From NCBI GenBank assembly GCA_024278275.1, contig JAJRTN010000052.1, positions 1 through 36,907 of the forward strand: DNA of 36,907 nucleotides. Direction: 5' to 3'. Positions 1 to 7,765 of the stretch are shown one piece after another. A program made the translations under genes and the position numbers. Source of the DNA: Candidatus Hydrogenedentota bacterium. Lineage in GTDB: Bacteria > Hydrogenedentota > Hydrogenedentia > Hydrogenedentales > JAJRTN01. The first letter of the stretch is position 1; each line of letters starts with the position of its first letter. Below the pieces are notes generated by a model, which ran no database searches, was not told the DNA's origin, and saw nothing but the letters and a program-made list of their open reading frames with translations.

Positions 1-4
1 CGCA

Positions 5-39
5 TTAAGTATAGCATATGTTATATACGCTATACTTAA
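5..39. repeat. 11-bp perfect inverted repeat
   Basis: TTAAGTATAGC at 5-15 is exactly complementary to GCTATACTTAA at 29-39, with a 13-nt AT-rich spacer. No T-tract follows on either strand, so it looks more like an operator or a mobile-element end than a terminator. The gene it would serve is not clear; the nearest frame is the interrupted PepSY-like gene to its right. Confidence 0.5.
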
Positions 40-40
40 A

Positions 41-70
41 AGTCAAGAAGAAAGCCCGGCAAAGCCGGGC
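41..70 (-). terminator. Possible intrinsic terminator (minus strand)
   Basis: A perfect 7-bp stem (GCCCGGC 54-60, GCCGGGC 64-70) with a 3-nt loop is followed, read on the minus strand, by a T-rich tail (positions 53 down to 41). It would stop leftward transcription, for example read-through from the sulfatase gene about 1 kb away. Confidence 0.4.
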
Positions 71-158
71 AGATGAAAGGGGTGGCAGTCTCTTGCGGCA
101 GAGGGTTAGCCTAAACTACACTTTGCAAACACCCTCTAAGAATCGCTTGAACCCATTC

Positions 159-971
159 ATGCCGACAAAACCCGTGCCCGTCCAGCGCCCCAGTATAGAA
201 GTTCTACTCTCCCGCAAACCGTTTTCCATAACTTGTCAACCGGGATACTTGTCAACCCCCAACAAACCAACGACCTGTTTCGATGCTTTGCGGACCACCG
301 TGTCTTTTCTGGAAAAGCAGGCTCCCAGCGTACTGCCTCTTCATCCCTACACACGAGTAACCCAGACCGAACAAGGCTGGGTCTTTTACATTCCGTACCA
401 ATACAAAGGCATGCAGTACGCTTTCCATCATGTTTCAATTACGGTGTCATTCAACAAAGGGGCCATTCTGTCAGCAAGATTCCGGCCACCAGCGCAGGAA
501 AGTGAGTATCCCAAAGACACGTAGGTTCTTATCAGCGAGGAAGAAGCCGGCAAGATAGCTACGAGGCGGTATGAGGCATTTCTTCGTTCAAAGACCGGGA
601 AGTCCGTAGGTGTTGAATTATTTCCATCCGAGAATCCCGGACAGGGACCACTGATTGTTTGCCCTGAAGATTGGTCAGATGTTGACGTCGATTCTCCCTA
701 TCCTGATTATCCCACAATTAGTACGGTAAGCCCCAGACTTTGTTGGAGAATCTTGGTCCGTACAATTGACGAATATAACAGGCTGGGGGCTGTTTACATA
801 GATGCTGCCTCCGGGGAGGTCTTGAGGGTGGAGGTAATTGGAGTTGGTCCCGAAACAGTGGAGAAGCGGCGTGCGGAGTACGCTCCCAGGCAGATTATCG
901 TACGGGATATTCTGCCGTCTACGAAATTCCTCGTTGAACCTGTATTCGATGGCGATAAGTCTTGCGACTAA
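159..971 (+). pseudogene. PepSY-like domain protein, interrupted by an in-frame TAG
   Basis: One reading frame runs from an ATG at 159 (or earlier, back to 18) to TAA at 969-971, broken only by TAG at 522-524. Protein-like sequence continues smoothly across the TAG: before it comes GWVFYIPYQYKG and a beta-rich stretch, after it ISEEEAGKIATRRYEAFL and then GAVYIDAASGEVLRVEV, which resembles the helix-plus-strand pattern of PepSY domains. I infer two PepSY-like units. No signal peptide or catalytic motif is visible, so function is unknown. GC content is visibly lower than in the neighbouring genes, suggesting foreign origin. Decay by a nonsense mutation is the simplest reading; amber read-through is possible but unsupported. 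The true start is uncertain. Confidence 0.5.
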
Positions 972-1038
972 CGTGCGTTTACATGAACATGCGTATCGGC
1001 ACGCAGACGGCACTCGATGACACGGGCGCATTGGACCT

Positions 1039-1066
1039 GGAATTGACCAAGTGGAATTGACCAAGT
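1039..1066. repeat. Perfect 14-bp tandem duplication
   Basis: GGAATTGACCAAGT occurs twice back to back (1039-1052 and 1053-1066) in the non-coding stretch between the interrupted PepSY-like gene and the end of the sulfatase gene. I see no gene in 972-1128. Confidence 0.7.
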
Positions 1067-1128
1067 GCATGGACAGGGACAGACTACGGACGAGTTAGCC
1101 CCTCTGGACACGAATGCGAAATTCTTCT

Positions 1129-2601
1129 TTAAGCGGGGTGTTTTCCCCACTCTTTTCGGCGGTCGGGATCGAAATCCGGGTTGGGCGTGGGCATGGCGGC
1201 GTTCACTGAGACACGCCATTGGGCCAATTTCCGTTGCATGCGTTTTGCCCGGCGCGGGTGGCGCTCGGCGAGATTCGTGGTTTCGCCGATGTCTTCGGCC
1301 AGGTTATAGAGTTCGAGGTGGTTGTCGTCGAAGAACTCGATGAGTTTCCAGTCGCCCATGCGGATGGCGCCGGCGGGGGTGCCGTGGTGATACATGGGGT
1401 AGTGCCAGTAGATGGCATCCCGTCCCAGGTGTTTCCGCCCTTTCAACAAGGGCACCAGGCTCTTGCCGTCCAGGTCCTGGCCCTGGTGTGGCGCGGCATG
1501 GGTGGCTTCGAGCAGGGTGGGGAAGAAATCCACGCTGGTCACGGGTTCGTGGCAGGTGGTGCCGGGGGCCACCACGCCGGGCCACCGCACGATAAGCGGC
1601 TCTCGGATGCCGCCTTCGTATACCGTGCCTTTTTCGTCGCGCAAGGGCGCGTTGGTGGAAACGATAGGACCGTTTCCATTGAAAATCTGGTGGAGTCCGC
1701 CGTTATCGGAAAAGAAGATGAGCAGCGTGTTTTCCGTGAGCCCCAGGTCATCGAGTTGCTTCATGACCGCGCCCACGCTGTTGTCCACGTGTTCCACCAT
1801 GGCGGCATAGATGGGATTGTTGACGCCGGTGGCGGGCTTGGGCTTTTTCTCGTACTTGTCGATCAGTGCCTGCCGCGCCTGAAGCGGTATGTGTACCGCG
1901 TAGTGGGCCAGGTAGAGGAAAAAGGGTCTATCCCTGTTGGCCTTGATGAACGCATCAGCTTCCTCCGTCAGTACTTCGCTCAGGTAGGCGTCGGGTGGCA
2001 GCGGGCGGGACGGATACAATTTCACCCGGTTGTGGGTTCCCCGTGACACGCTCATCACGTCGAAGCCCTGCTTATCGGGGTAGTAGCCGCGGCCACCGAG
2101 GTGCCACTTGCCGAACATGCCGGTCGCGTAACCTTCCGCCTTCAGCGCCTCGGCCACGGTCACGATTTCCAGCGGAAGGTACTGCGTCCGGTTCGTGGGG
2201 ACGCGCAGCTTCTCATAGGGACGCCAGTGTCCGGGGATGAAATCGATAATGCCCACGTGCGCCGGATACTGGCCCGACATGATGCTGGCCCGGGTGGGCG
2301 AGCAAACGGGACAGGCGGCGTAGGCATCGGTAAAGCGCATCCCCTGCGCCGCGAGACGGTCGATGTTCGGGGTCTCGTGGAAGGTGTTTCCATAGCAACC
2401 GGCATCGGGCCATCCCATGTCATCGACCAGGATGAACACCACGTTGGGGCGGGAGGGCCTGGATTTCGACGCTTTCGCGGGACGGGCGAGTGTCATGGAC
2501 ATGAGGGCGCCGACGGCACCGAGACCCGTCTGGCGCAGGAAGTCCCGGCGCCCCAAGCCTGTGTTCGACTGAAAACCATTGTTGCTGCTTCTCTTTTTCA
2601 C
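1129..2601 (-). CDS. Tat-exported type I sulfatase (arylsulfatase family)
   Basis: Predicted to hydrolyse sulfate esters, probably on polysaccharides, outside the cytoplasm. About 490 residues. A twin-arginine signal (RRDFL, residues 18-22, then a hydrophobic stretch) is followed by NVVFILVDDMG with the metal-binding Asp pair at 60-61 and the sulfatase signature CSPTRAS, where Cys100 should be converted to formylglycine. Later motifs FFSDNGG and GDWKLI are typical of the family. The GTG start at 2601 is chosen because GAGGAG lies 9 nt upstream and the Tat signal follows; an upstream ATG (2661) would add 20 unrelated residues. No sulfatase-maturing enzyme is in the window, so it must be encoded elsewhere. 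The substrate cannot be told from sequence. Confidence 0.93.
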   Translation of the reverse strand: MKKRSSNNGFQSNTGLGRRDFLRQTGLGAVGALMSMTLARPAKASKSRPSRPNVVFILVDDMGWPDAGCYGNTFHETPNIDRLAAQGMRFTDAYAACPVCSPTRASIMSGQYPAHVGIIDFIPGHWRPYEKLRVPTNRTQYLPLEIVTVAEALKAEGYATGMFGKWHLGGRGYYPDKQGFDVMSVSRGTHNRVKLYPSRPLPPDAYLSEVLTEEADAFIKANRDRPFFLYLAHYAVHIPLQARQALIDKYEKKPKPATGVNNPIYAAMVEHVDNSVGAVMKQLDDLGLTENTLLIFFSDNGGLHQIFNGNGPIVSTNAPLRDEKGTVYEGGIREPLIVRWPGVVAPGTTCHEPVTSVDFFPTLLEATHAAPHQGQDLDGKSLVPLLKGRKHLGRDAIYWHYPMYHHGTPAGAIRMGDWKLIEFFDDNHLELYNLAEDIGETTNLAERHPRRAKRMQRKLAQWRVSVNAAMPTPNPDFDPDRRKEWGKHPA

Positions 2602-2730
2602 GCGACCATTCTCCTCGTTGCTTGAGTGGTTCACGATACGCCAACGGGAAAGCACATGCAAGTCGAGATGTCTGCGAAGTGAGGATATTTATTCATGCCA
2701 TCTATCGGACCGTTTCGGGTCCAATGTCTT

Positions 2731-2761
2731 GTATGTTGCGGCCAAGAGGACCACAACATAC
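2731..2761. repeat. 8-bp inverted repeat between sulfatase and dksA-like gene
   Basis: GTATGTTG (2731-2738) and CAACATAC (2754-2761) are exact complements separated by 15 nt. They lie in the roughly 520-nt gap between divergent genes and could be a regulator-binding site. The rest of 2602-2911 shows AT-rich patches but no gene that I can support. Confidence 0.35.
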
Positions 2762-2911
2762 CGGGGTATGGGGCGGTCTCGCTGAAAATCACCATTTCGC
2801 AAGTGGCACAAATCAGCGGTTCCCATCAGGCGTTTCAATTCTCCCATGGCATGGTGTTTACGGGACTAATTTCAATAATTATCAGAATAATACTTACAAA
2901 AATTGGTTGGC

Positions 2912-2940
2912 TTGACTTTGGGTGTAGGCTATGGTATCTT
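2912..2940 (+). promoter_or_regulatory. Sigma70-type promoter for the DksA-like gene
   Basis: TTGACT (2912-2917), a 17-nt spacer and TATCTT (2935-2940) fit a housekeeping promoter. Transcription would begin near 2947 and give a leader of about 175 nt before the start codon at 3124, long enough to carry control, though I see no known riboswitch in it. Confidence 0.4.
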
Positions 2941-3123
2941 CCTGCAACCTTTCCGGGGACACCCGGAGCGAAAACAGGCGCGATGCTTTGTACAACGGCT
3001 GTGTCGCCCCGGGATGGGCAGGTTTTTAGGCCGTCGTAATATACAATGTGTTGCCAGCCAAGGGAAGCTATTGTCAAAGGAGGCTTGTTGTTATATGGCG
3101 GTTATTTATGGGAGGCGCCCCTC

Positions 3124-3498
3124 ATGAACAAGAGAGAGCTTGCCAAGTTCGAGAAGCTCCTGCTGGCGGAGCATGAGCGTCTCGGCGGTCACATTCGCAG
3201 TATTGAGGAAGCGTCACGGTATGAGTCGGGACGCGATAAGGGGGGTGATCTGTCCAGTTACGCCGATGCCGGGACGGATAGTTTTGACCTGGAGACCTCG
3301 TTGAACATCGCCAGCGGTGAGTCCCACTGGCTCAATGAAGTGACGGATGCCCTGAAACGGTTGCGTGAAGGGCGATTCGGGACGTGCGAAGGGTGCGAGC
3401 AGCCGATTCCCAAGAAGCGTCTTGAGGCGTTTCCCTCCGCCCGTTACTGCATTGCTTGTCAGGAGGAATTAGAGAAGAACCGGACCGCATTCCGTTAG
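3124..3498 (+). CDS. DksA/TraR-family zinc-finger transcription factor
   Basis: A 124-residue protein with an N-terminal coiled-coil-forming region and a C-terminal four-Cys zinc finger (CEGC ... CIAC), the layout of the DksA/TraR family, whose members bind the RNA polymerase secondary channel and alter promoter response. The segment DALKRLREGRFGTCEGC is the classic join to the finger. ATG at 3124 is chosen because GGGAGG sits 8 nt upstream and upstream residues look unrelated. Whether it is true DksA (ppGpp co-regulator) or one of the shorter paralogues common in this group cannot be settled; the length is a little below that of enterobacterial DksA. lgt follows on the same strand after about 125 nt, possibly in the same transcript. 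Confidence 0.9.
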   Translation: MNKRELAKFEKLLLAEHERLGGHIRSIEEASRYESGRDKGGDLSSYADAGTDSFDLETSLNIASGESHWLNEVTDALKRLREGRFGTCEGCEQPIPKKRLEAFPSARYCIACQEELEKNRTAFR

Positions 3499-3623
3499 AG
3501 GCGGGACCGGACCTGGATTTAGGCGCGGCGATTTATTCTTCGTCGCGTCTTTTTGTGTGCCAATTCATTGCATCGGCCCCGGTATTGCGCGTAGACTCCC
3601 CCCGAGGAGATCGGCAGTTTTCC

Positions 3624-4460
3624 ATGTATCCCGTCCTGTTGCAGATAGGCAAGCTCCAGCTCTATTCCTATGGCTTCATGATTGCCATGGGGTTTCTTAC
3701 GTTTCTTCACTTTGCCCAGCGCGATGCGCGCAAGGCGGGGTTTGACGCAGATGCCCTGGCCACCATGAGTTTCTGGTCCCTGGGCATCGGCGTGGCGGCC
3801 ACGCGCCTGCTGCACATCCTCATGGTGCCCCAGGCCTACTCCTGGTCCGACCCCTTGGGGTGGATCGCCCTGTGGCGTGGTGGTCTGGTGTTTCAGGGTG
3901 CCGTTCCGGCCGTGCTCATCTACACCATCGTGGCCACGCGCCGCCGCAAGATCCCCTTTTGGGGACTGGCTGACGTGGTGATCCCGTGGGTGCCCCTGGC
4001 GCACGCTTTCGGGCGCGTGGGATGCCTCCTCTATGGTTGTTGCTATGGGCGCCGTGCGGACGGGCTGCCCTGGGGGATACGTTTTCCGGAAGGCAGCCCG
4101 GCGTATCAAGCCCATTTCCCCATGGGAAGTGCTACCCACCACTGGTCTTATGTGGTGCATCCCACGCAGCTCTATAGTGTTATCGATCTGCTCACCATTT
4201 GTGTCATTCTGTTGTTCCTGCGCAAGAAATGGCATCCTTTCACGGGCTTTACCCTGCCGGTGTATCTCGTGCTTTATGGTATTCACCGCTTCATCGTGGA
4301 AATGTTCCGGGGGGACGGGAATCCGGGTGGTTTTTTGACGGATTCCCTTACGCAGCAGCAGGAATACGCTATCCTGTCGGTGATTCTGGGTATGATTGTC
4401 TTCGTGGTGCTTCGTCGCCGGGCCCGTCTGAAGGTGGGCGACCCCAAACCCGCAAAATGA
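3624..4460 (+). CDS. lgt: Prolipoprotein diacylglyceryl transferase
   Basis: Transfers diacylglycerol from phosphatidylglycerol to the lipobox cysteine of prolipoproteins in the inner membrane. The 278-residue length is normal for Lgt. Several hydrophobic segments are present, beginning YSYGFMIAMGFLTFLHF. The conserved core HAFGRVGCLLYGCCYG (Lgt signature with the essential Arg-Xaa-Gly), HPTQLYS and the last-helix segment IHRFIVEMFRGD are visible. The start at ATG 3624 (MYPVLLQIG) matches the usual Lgt N-terminus; a GAGGAG lies somewhat far upstream. Its likely clients include ActE (GCHP lipobox), encoded further right. Confidence 0.95.
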   Translation: MYPVLLQIGKLQLYSYGFMIAMGFLTFLHFAQRDARKAGFDADALATMSFWSLGIGVAATRLLHILMVPQAYSWSDPLGWIALWRGGLVFQGAVPAVLIYTIVATRRRKIPFWGLADVVIPWVPLAHAFGRVGCLLYGCCYGRRADGLPWGIRFPEGSPAYQAHFPMGSATHHWSYVVHPTQLYSVIDLLTICVILLFLRKKWHPFTGFTLPVYLVLYGIHRFIVEMFRGDGNPGGFLTDSLTQQQEYAILSVILGMIVFVVLRRRARLKVGDPKPAK

Positions 4461-4578
4461 GAGCGGTGCGAAGGGGCAGGCATTCCCGCAGAGGACGTGG
4501 AACGAAGGGGGACACGTTGCTTCCACCTGCCCTTGACTTTCGACGCACGTTCACCACGCTTGCCGAATCCTTTACTTT

Positions 4579-4607
4579 TTGCATCAAAGGGCATGCTGTG
4601 GTATCGT
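4579..4607 (+). promoter_or_regulatory. Possible promoter of the metallophosphoesterase gene
   Basis: TTGCAT (4579-4584), a 17-nt spacer and TATCGT (4602-4607) lie 26 nt before the start codon. Each box matches four of six consensus positions, so this is a weak call. Confidence 0.25.
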
Positions 4608-4633
4608 TGATCCGGACAATACAGGGATAATTC

Positions 4634-5533
4634 ATGTGGCGATTCGTTCAGCTCTCGGATCCACATCTGGCCAGTGACTACGACGGTGTGTGGAACAGCC
4701 GCGTAATCTGTACCATGATGCCCGATGTCATGGCCTGCCTTCGCCGGGACTTGGCCGTCCTCTCTCCGGACTTCATTCTCGCCACGGGCGATATTGTGAG
4801 CAAGCAAACCCGGGAAGCCATGATCGAAGCCGGGCGGCTCATGGACAGCCTCGGAATTCCCTATTACCCCATGGGCGGAAACCATGATTTCGTCCTGCCT
4901 GATTCACGCAAGTGGTTCCTGGACACCTTTGCCCGTCGCCTGCCCGAAGCCCGCACGTACTACGCCTTTCAGCACCGGAATCTGCGGGTCATGGTACTGG
5001 ATCCCTGGTGGAAGTGGACCGATGATTCCCTGAGTCCGGTGAGTGAGGCGTCGGTGGCGGTCCACCTGGACATCACCCCGGGGGGGGCGCGATGGTCGGT
5101 CCCGCCTCATCAACTGGCGTGGCTTGAAGAAGAATTGCGCCGTCAGCCCCATACGCCGACCCTGGTGGCCACCCATTATCCGGCGGTACCCATTCCCGAA
5201 CGCATCCGTTCCGATGATTGTCAGGATACGGGGTGCCTGGACAACGGGCCACTGCTGATGGAAATACTGGCCCATGCGCCCCAAGTGAAGGCCGTGGTGA
5301 GTGGACACAACCATGTGAACTTCATCGAGGTGCGAAACGGTGTGTTTCATATCGTGACCGCCGCCTTGCCTGAGTATCCCGTCGAATACCGGCTTTTCAC
5401 CGTCCACGACGACCGCATCGAGGTCGAAACGCGGGGGCTCAGCGATCCGTCGTTCGCGAAGCGTTCCTACCTTTCCGGGCGCGAGTGGACCCGTGGCGAG
5501 GCACGGGACCGCACGGCGGTGATTACGCTGTAG
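4634..5533 (+). CDS. Calcineurin-like metallophosphoesterase
   Basis: A 299-residue phosphoesterase with all dimetal-site motifs in order: SDPHL near the N-terminus, GDIV (residues about 53-56), GGNHDF, ATHYP and GHNH. The arrangement resembles the class III cyclic-nucleotide phosphodiesterase/Icc-like group, but the substrate cannot be assigned; there are also phospholipid and nucleotide hydrolases in this fold. No signal peptide is evident, so it is probably cytoplasmic. ATG 4634 begins MWRFVQLSDPH, which places the first metal ligand where it is normally found. A gap of 173 nt separates it from lgt, so it may have its own promoter. Confidence 0.9.
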   Translation: MWRFVQLSDPHLASDYDGVWNSRVICTMMPDVMACLRRDLAVLSPDFILATGDIVSKQTREAMIEAGRLMDSLGIPYYPMGGNHDFVLPDSRKWFLDTFARRLPEARTYYAFQHRNLRVMVLDPWWKWTDDSLSPVSEASVAVHLDITPGGARWSVPPHQLAWLEEELRRQPHTPTLVATHYPAVPIPERIRSDDCQDTGCLDNGPLLMEILAHAPQVKAVVSGHNHVNFIEVRNGVFHIVTAALPEYPVEYRLFTVHDDRIEVETRGLSDPSFAKRSYLSGREWTRGEARDRTAVITL

Positions 5534-5647
5534 TTTTCACGGTGCCTGTTCAATGGCCGCAGGGAACGGGTGCATCACGTGCGGAGAAGCCTCGGTCTTC
5601 TCACGAAAACCCGGGATGGGGCAACACCGTAAACAGCTACAAACACT

Positions 5648-5669
5648 TGACCCGGCCAAGCCGGAACCA
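5648..5669. repeat. 22-nt motif shared with 29726-29747
   Basis: The 22 nt beginning TGACCCGGCC and ending GGAACCA match 19 of 22 positions at 29726-29747, in another intergenic region. Each copy can fold as a small CCGGC/GCCGG hairpin. The surrounding gap 5534-5787 holds no gene that I can support. Confidence 0.4.
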
Positions 5670-5744
5670 GGTTTCGCCAGTGCCATCCATGCCACGACCA
5701 ACCCGTCACCCCTGTGAACGCGAGGCTCCATATGGGGCAAACGC

Positions 5745-5787
5745 GTTTTCGTGATCCTTTGTACAGAACTTCACGGGTAAGGGACTA
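5745..5787 (-). repeat. 43-nt repeat, copy A, abutting a stop codon
   Basis: Aligned without gaps to 14908-14950, 35 of 43 positions are identical (GTTTTCGTG, then TACAGAA and TTCACGGGTAAG are shared). Copy A starts immediately after the TAA of the pentapeptide-repeat gene, read on the minus strand. It could be a transcript-end element or a short interspersed repeat. Confidence 0.6.
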
Positions 5788-6270
5788 TTATGCCCCCGGT
5801 CGCTTCCGTGAGTCCCGGTCCGCCACGCTATCCCGGATCAAATGAGGGTGGCGCATGAAGTATAAACGCTGCTTCAATGACAGGCCCGCCCCTTCCAGTT
5901 GCGTGCCATGCATCTCGGCTTCTCTCAGGTAAGCGCCTTTGAGCCGGGTGTTGCGCAGATTCGCGTTTCGCAGGATGGCGGCCTGAAAGTCCGCCCGGTG
6001 CAGATTCGCGCCCTCCAGGTCGGCCGATTCGAGCCAGGCTTTCTGCAGGTCGGCCTCCTCCAGGTCGGCGCCGCGCAGGTTCGCGCCGTGCAAGTTGGCC
6101 ATGAAAAGGCGGGCGCCGCGCAGATTCGTGCCGTGCAGGTCAATTCCTTCGAGCTCCGCCCGTTCAAGGCATGCTTCCGACAGGTCCGGCCGCGCCCCGG
6201 ATTGGCCGCGCCAGGTATTCCAGGCCTCCACACCCTGCTTCAATATGGCTTCGTGCTCATCATCCGCCAT
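5788..6270 (-). CDS. Pentapeptide-repeat protein
   Basis: A 160-residue protein. After a short N-terminal helix (EAWNTWR) the sequence PDLSEACLERAELEGIDL begins a run of about twenty five-residue A(D/N)LxX units, including NLRGARL, ANLHGANLRGADL and SADLEGANLHRADF, which fold as a right-handed quadrilateral beta-helix. The C-terminus (LKQRLYFMRHPHL) is non-repetitive. There is no signal peptide or transmembrane segment, so it is probably cytoplasmic. Members of this family have many roles and none can be assigned here. ATG 6270 is chosen (GGGGA upstream). It lies 35 nt downstream of the sugar transferase and is probably co-transcribed with it. A 43-nt repeat follows the stop. Confidence 0.85.
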   Translation of the reverse strand: MADDEHEAILKQGVEAWNTWRGQSGARPDLSEACLERAELEGIDLHGTNLRGARLFMANLHGANLRGADLEEADLQKAWLESADLEGANLHRADFQAAILRNANLRNTRLKGAYLREAEMHGTQLEGAGLSLKQRLYFMRHPHLIRDSVADRDSRKRPGA

Positions 6271-6305
6271 GATAATCCCCGGTCGCGATCTTCCGCGCCA
6301 CGTGG

Positions 6306-7730
6306 TTATGCCGCGCCACGCCCACGCACCACCGCGCTGAATGTCTTCATCAGGATAACCAAATCCTGGGTCAAAGACCAATTGTCAATATATTGAAGAT
6401 CCAGTTCCACCCATTCCTCGAAGCCTACATCGCTTCGCCCGCTCACCTGCCAGAGGCCCGTCATGCCCGGTCGCACACTGAGTCTGCGCCGTTGGCTCCA
6501 GGTATACTCTTCCACCTCGGCTGGAATCGGGGGGCGGGGGCCTACCAAGCTCATCTGTCCGATCCACACATTGAAGAGTTGGGGGAATTCGTCGAGACTG
6601 TACTTGCGTATAAAACGGCCCACGCGGGTGATGCGCGGGTCTTCGCGAATCTTGAACACCGGCCCGTCCGCTTCGTTCATGTCCTCAAGCTCCGCCCGCA
6701 GCGCTTCCGCGTTGGCCACCATGGACCGGAACTTCAGCATCTTGAAGCGTCGCTGATTCTGCCCCACCCGCTCCTGGGCAAAGAAAACGGGTCCCCTGGA
6801 CTCCAGCTTGATGAGAATGGCCAGTGGAATGAAAAGGATGGGCATGAGAATCAGGATGAGGGCCGACGATACGACAAAATCGAAAAGGCGCTTGAAGGCG
6901 AGTTGCGCATGTGCTTCGGGGATGGTCGAGAGCGACAAGAGCGGGATGTCATCGATGTGCATCAGGCGGCTCGTGGCAATGCGCAGGGGGAAAAGATCCG
7001 CCAGCAGGTGTACCGTCACCCCTGAACCCTCGCAGTAGTGGGCAATATCCTCGATAAGTTCATAATGAGAGCGCACCGGCAGGCAGATATACACCTCCAT
7101 CACCCGCCGGGACTCAATAATCCGGCTTAACTCCTTGACCGGCCCGAGATAGGTCAGGTCAAAGTCACGCAAAAGATCGCACCGGGTTGCGTCGTCTTCG
7201 AGAAGCCCCACCAACTCGTATCCGCACCCCCGTTTGGGGGATATGGTCTCCAGCAGCCCGAGAGTCCGCTCATTGGCACCCACCACGACGATACGTCGCA
7301 AAAGTCGTCCACGGCGCCGCAACTCCCACATGGTCGCCCGTACCAGTGCGCGGAAGAGCAGTAATACCACCAGGGTCAATATGCAAAACCACAGCAGCAC
7401 TTCGCGCGCCAATTGCTGTTCGGAGAACAGGGCCATGGCCACCACGCAAAAAATGGTGGCATTGGCGGCCGTTTTCGTCACCGCGGCAAGGTATTGTTCG
7501 AGGGTTTCGTTCCATCGGAGGCTCCAAAGCCGTTGATCGATGGCCGCGGCGAACCAAACGACCATAAAAATGAGCAGGTAGGGCAAATGTTCGAAGGCGC
7601 TTCGCGACAAGCGTTCGGTCAGCGGTGTCCCCCAATGGAGCGAGACCATATAGGCCGCACAGATAAGGGCGGCATCGAGCACCGCCAGGGCACCCACGAA
7701 CATCGTCCTATGTTTGCCTAAAGGACTCAA
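6306..7730 (-). CDS. Polyprenyl-phosphate sugar phosphotransferase (WbaP/WcaJ type)
   Basis: Starts exopolysaccharide or O-antigen units by moving a sugar-1-phosphate from a nucleotide sugar to undecaprenyl phosphate at the inner membrane. 474 residues, full length for the family: N-terminal membrane helices, a CoA-binding-like Rossmann domain ([12 protein letters not shown]), a further hydrophobic segment, then the catalytic domain with [29 protein letters not shown], the catalytic Asp-Glu of [17 protein letters not shown] and [14 protein letters not shown]. The open frame begins with TTG 7730; ATG 7703 is a plausible alternative. The preceding gene in the operon, 35 nt away, is a degenerate paralogue. 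The sugar specificity is not determinable. Confidence 0.94.
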   Translation of the reverse strand: MSPLGKHRTMFVGALAVLDAALICAAYMVSLHWGTPLTERLSRSAFEHLPYLLIFMVVWFAAAIDQRLWSLRWNETLEQYLAAVTKTAANATIFCVVAMALFSEQQLAREVLLWFCILTLVVLLLFRALVRATMWELRRRGRLLRRIVVVGANERTLGLLETISPKRGCGYELVGLLEDDATRCDLLRDFDLTYLGPVKELSRIIESRRVMEVYICLPVRSHYELIEDIAHYCEGSGVTVHLLADLFPLRIATSRLMHIDDIPLLSLSTIPEAHAQLAFKRLFDFVVSSALILILMPILFIPLAILIKLESRGPVFFAQERVGQNQRRFKMLKFRSMVANAEALRAELEDMNEADGPVFKIREDPRITRVGRFIRKYSLDEFPQLFNVWIGQMSLVGPRPPIPAEVEEYTWSQRRRLSVRPGMTGLWQVSGRSDVGFEEWVELDLQYIDNWSLTQDLVILMKTFSAVVRGRGAA

Positions 7731-7765
7731 TAGATCCTATTCCGTTTTCATGTTCGGACTTCGCT

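Noticed and set aside
159-971. Pyrrolysine insertion at the TAG as the main explanation
   Set aside because: No pyl genes are visible and the protein is not of a family known to use pyrrolysine; nonsense decay is simpler.
3519-4526. A 335-codon minus-strand frame opposite lgt
   Set aside because: The plus strand encodes clear Lgt motifs; the antisense product is His/Arg/Gln-rich without family features.
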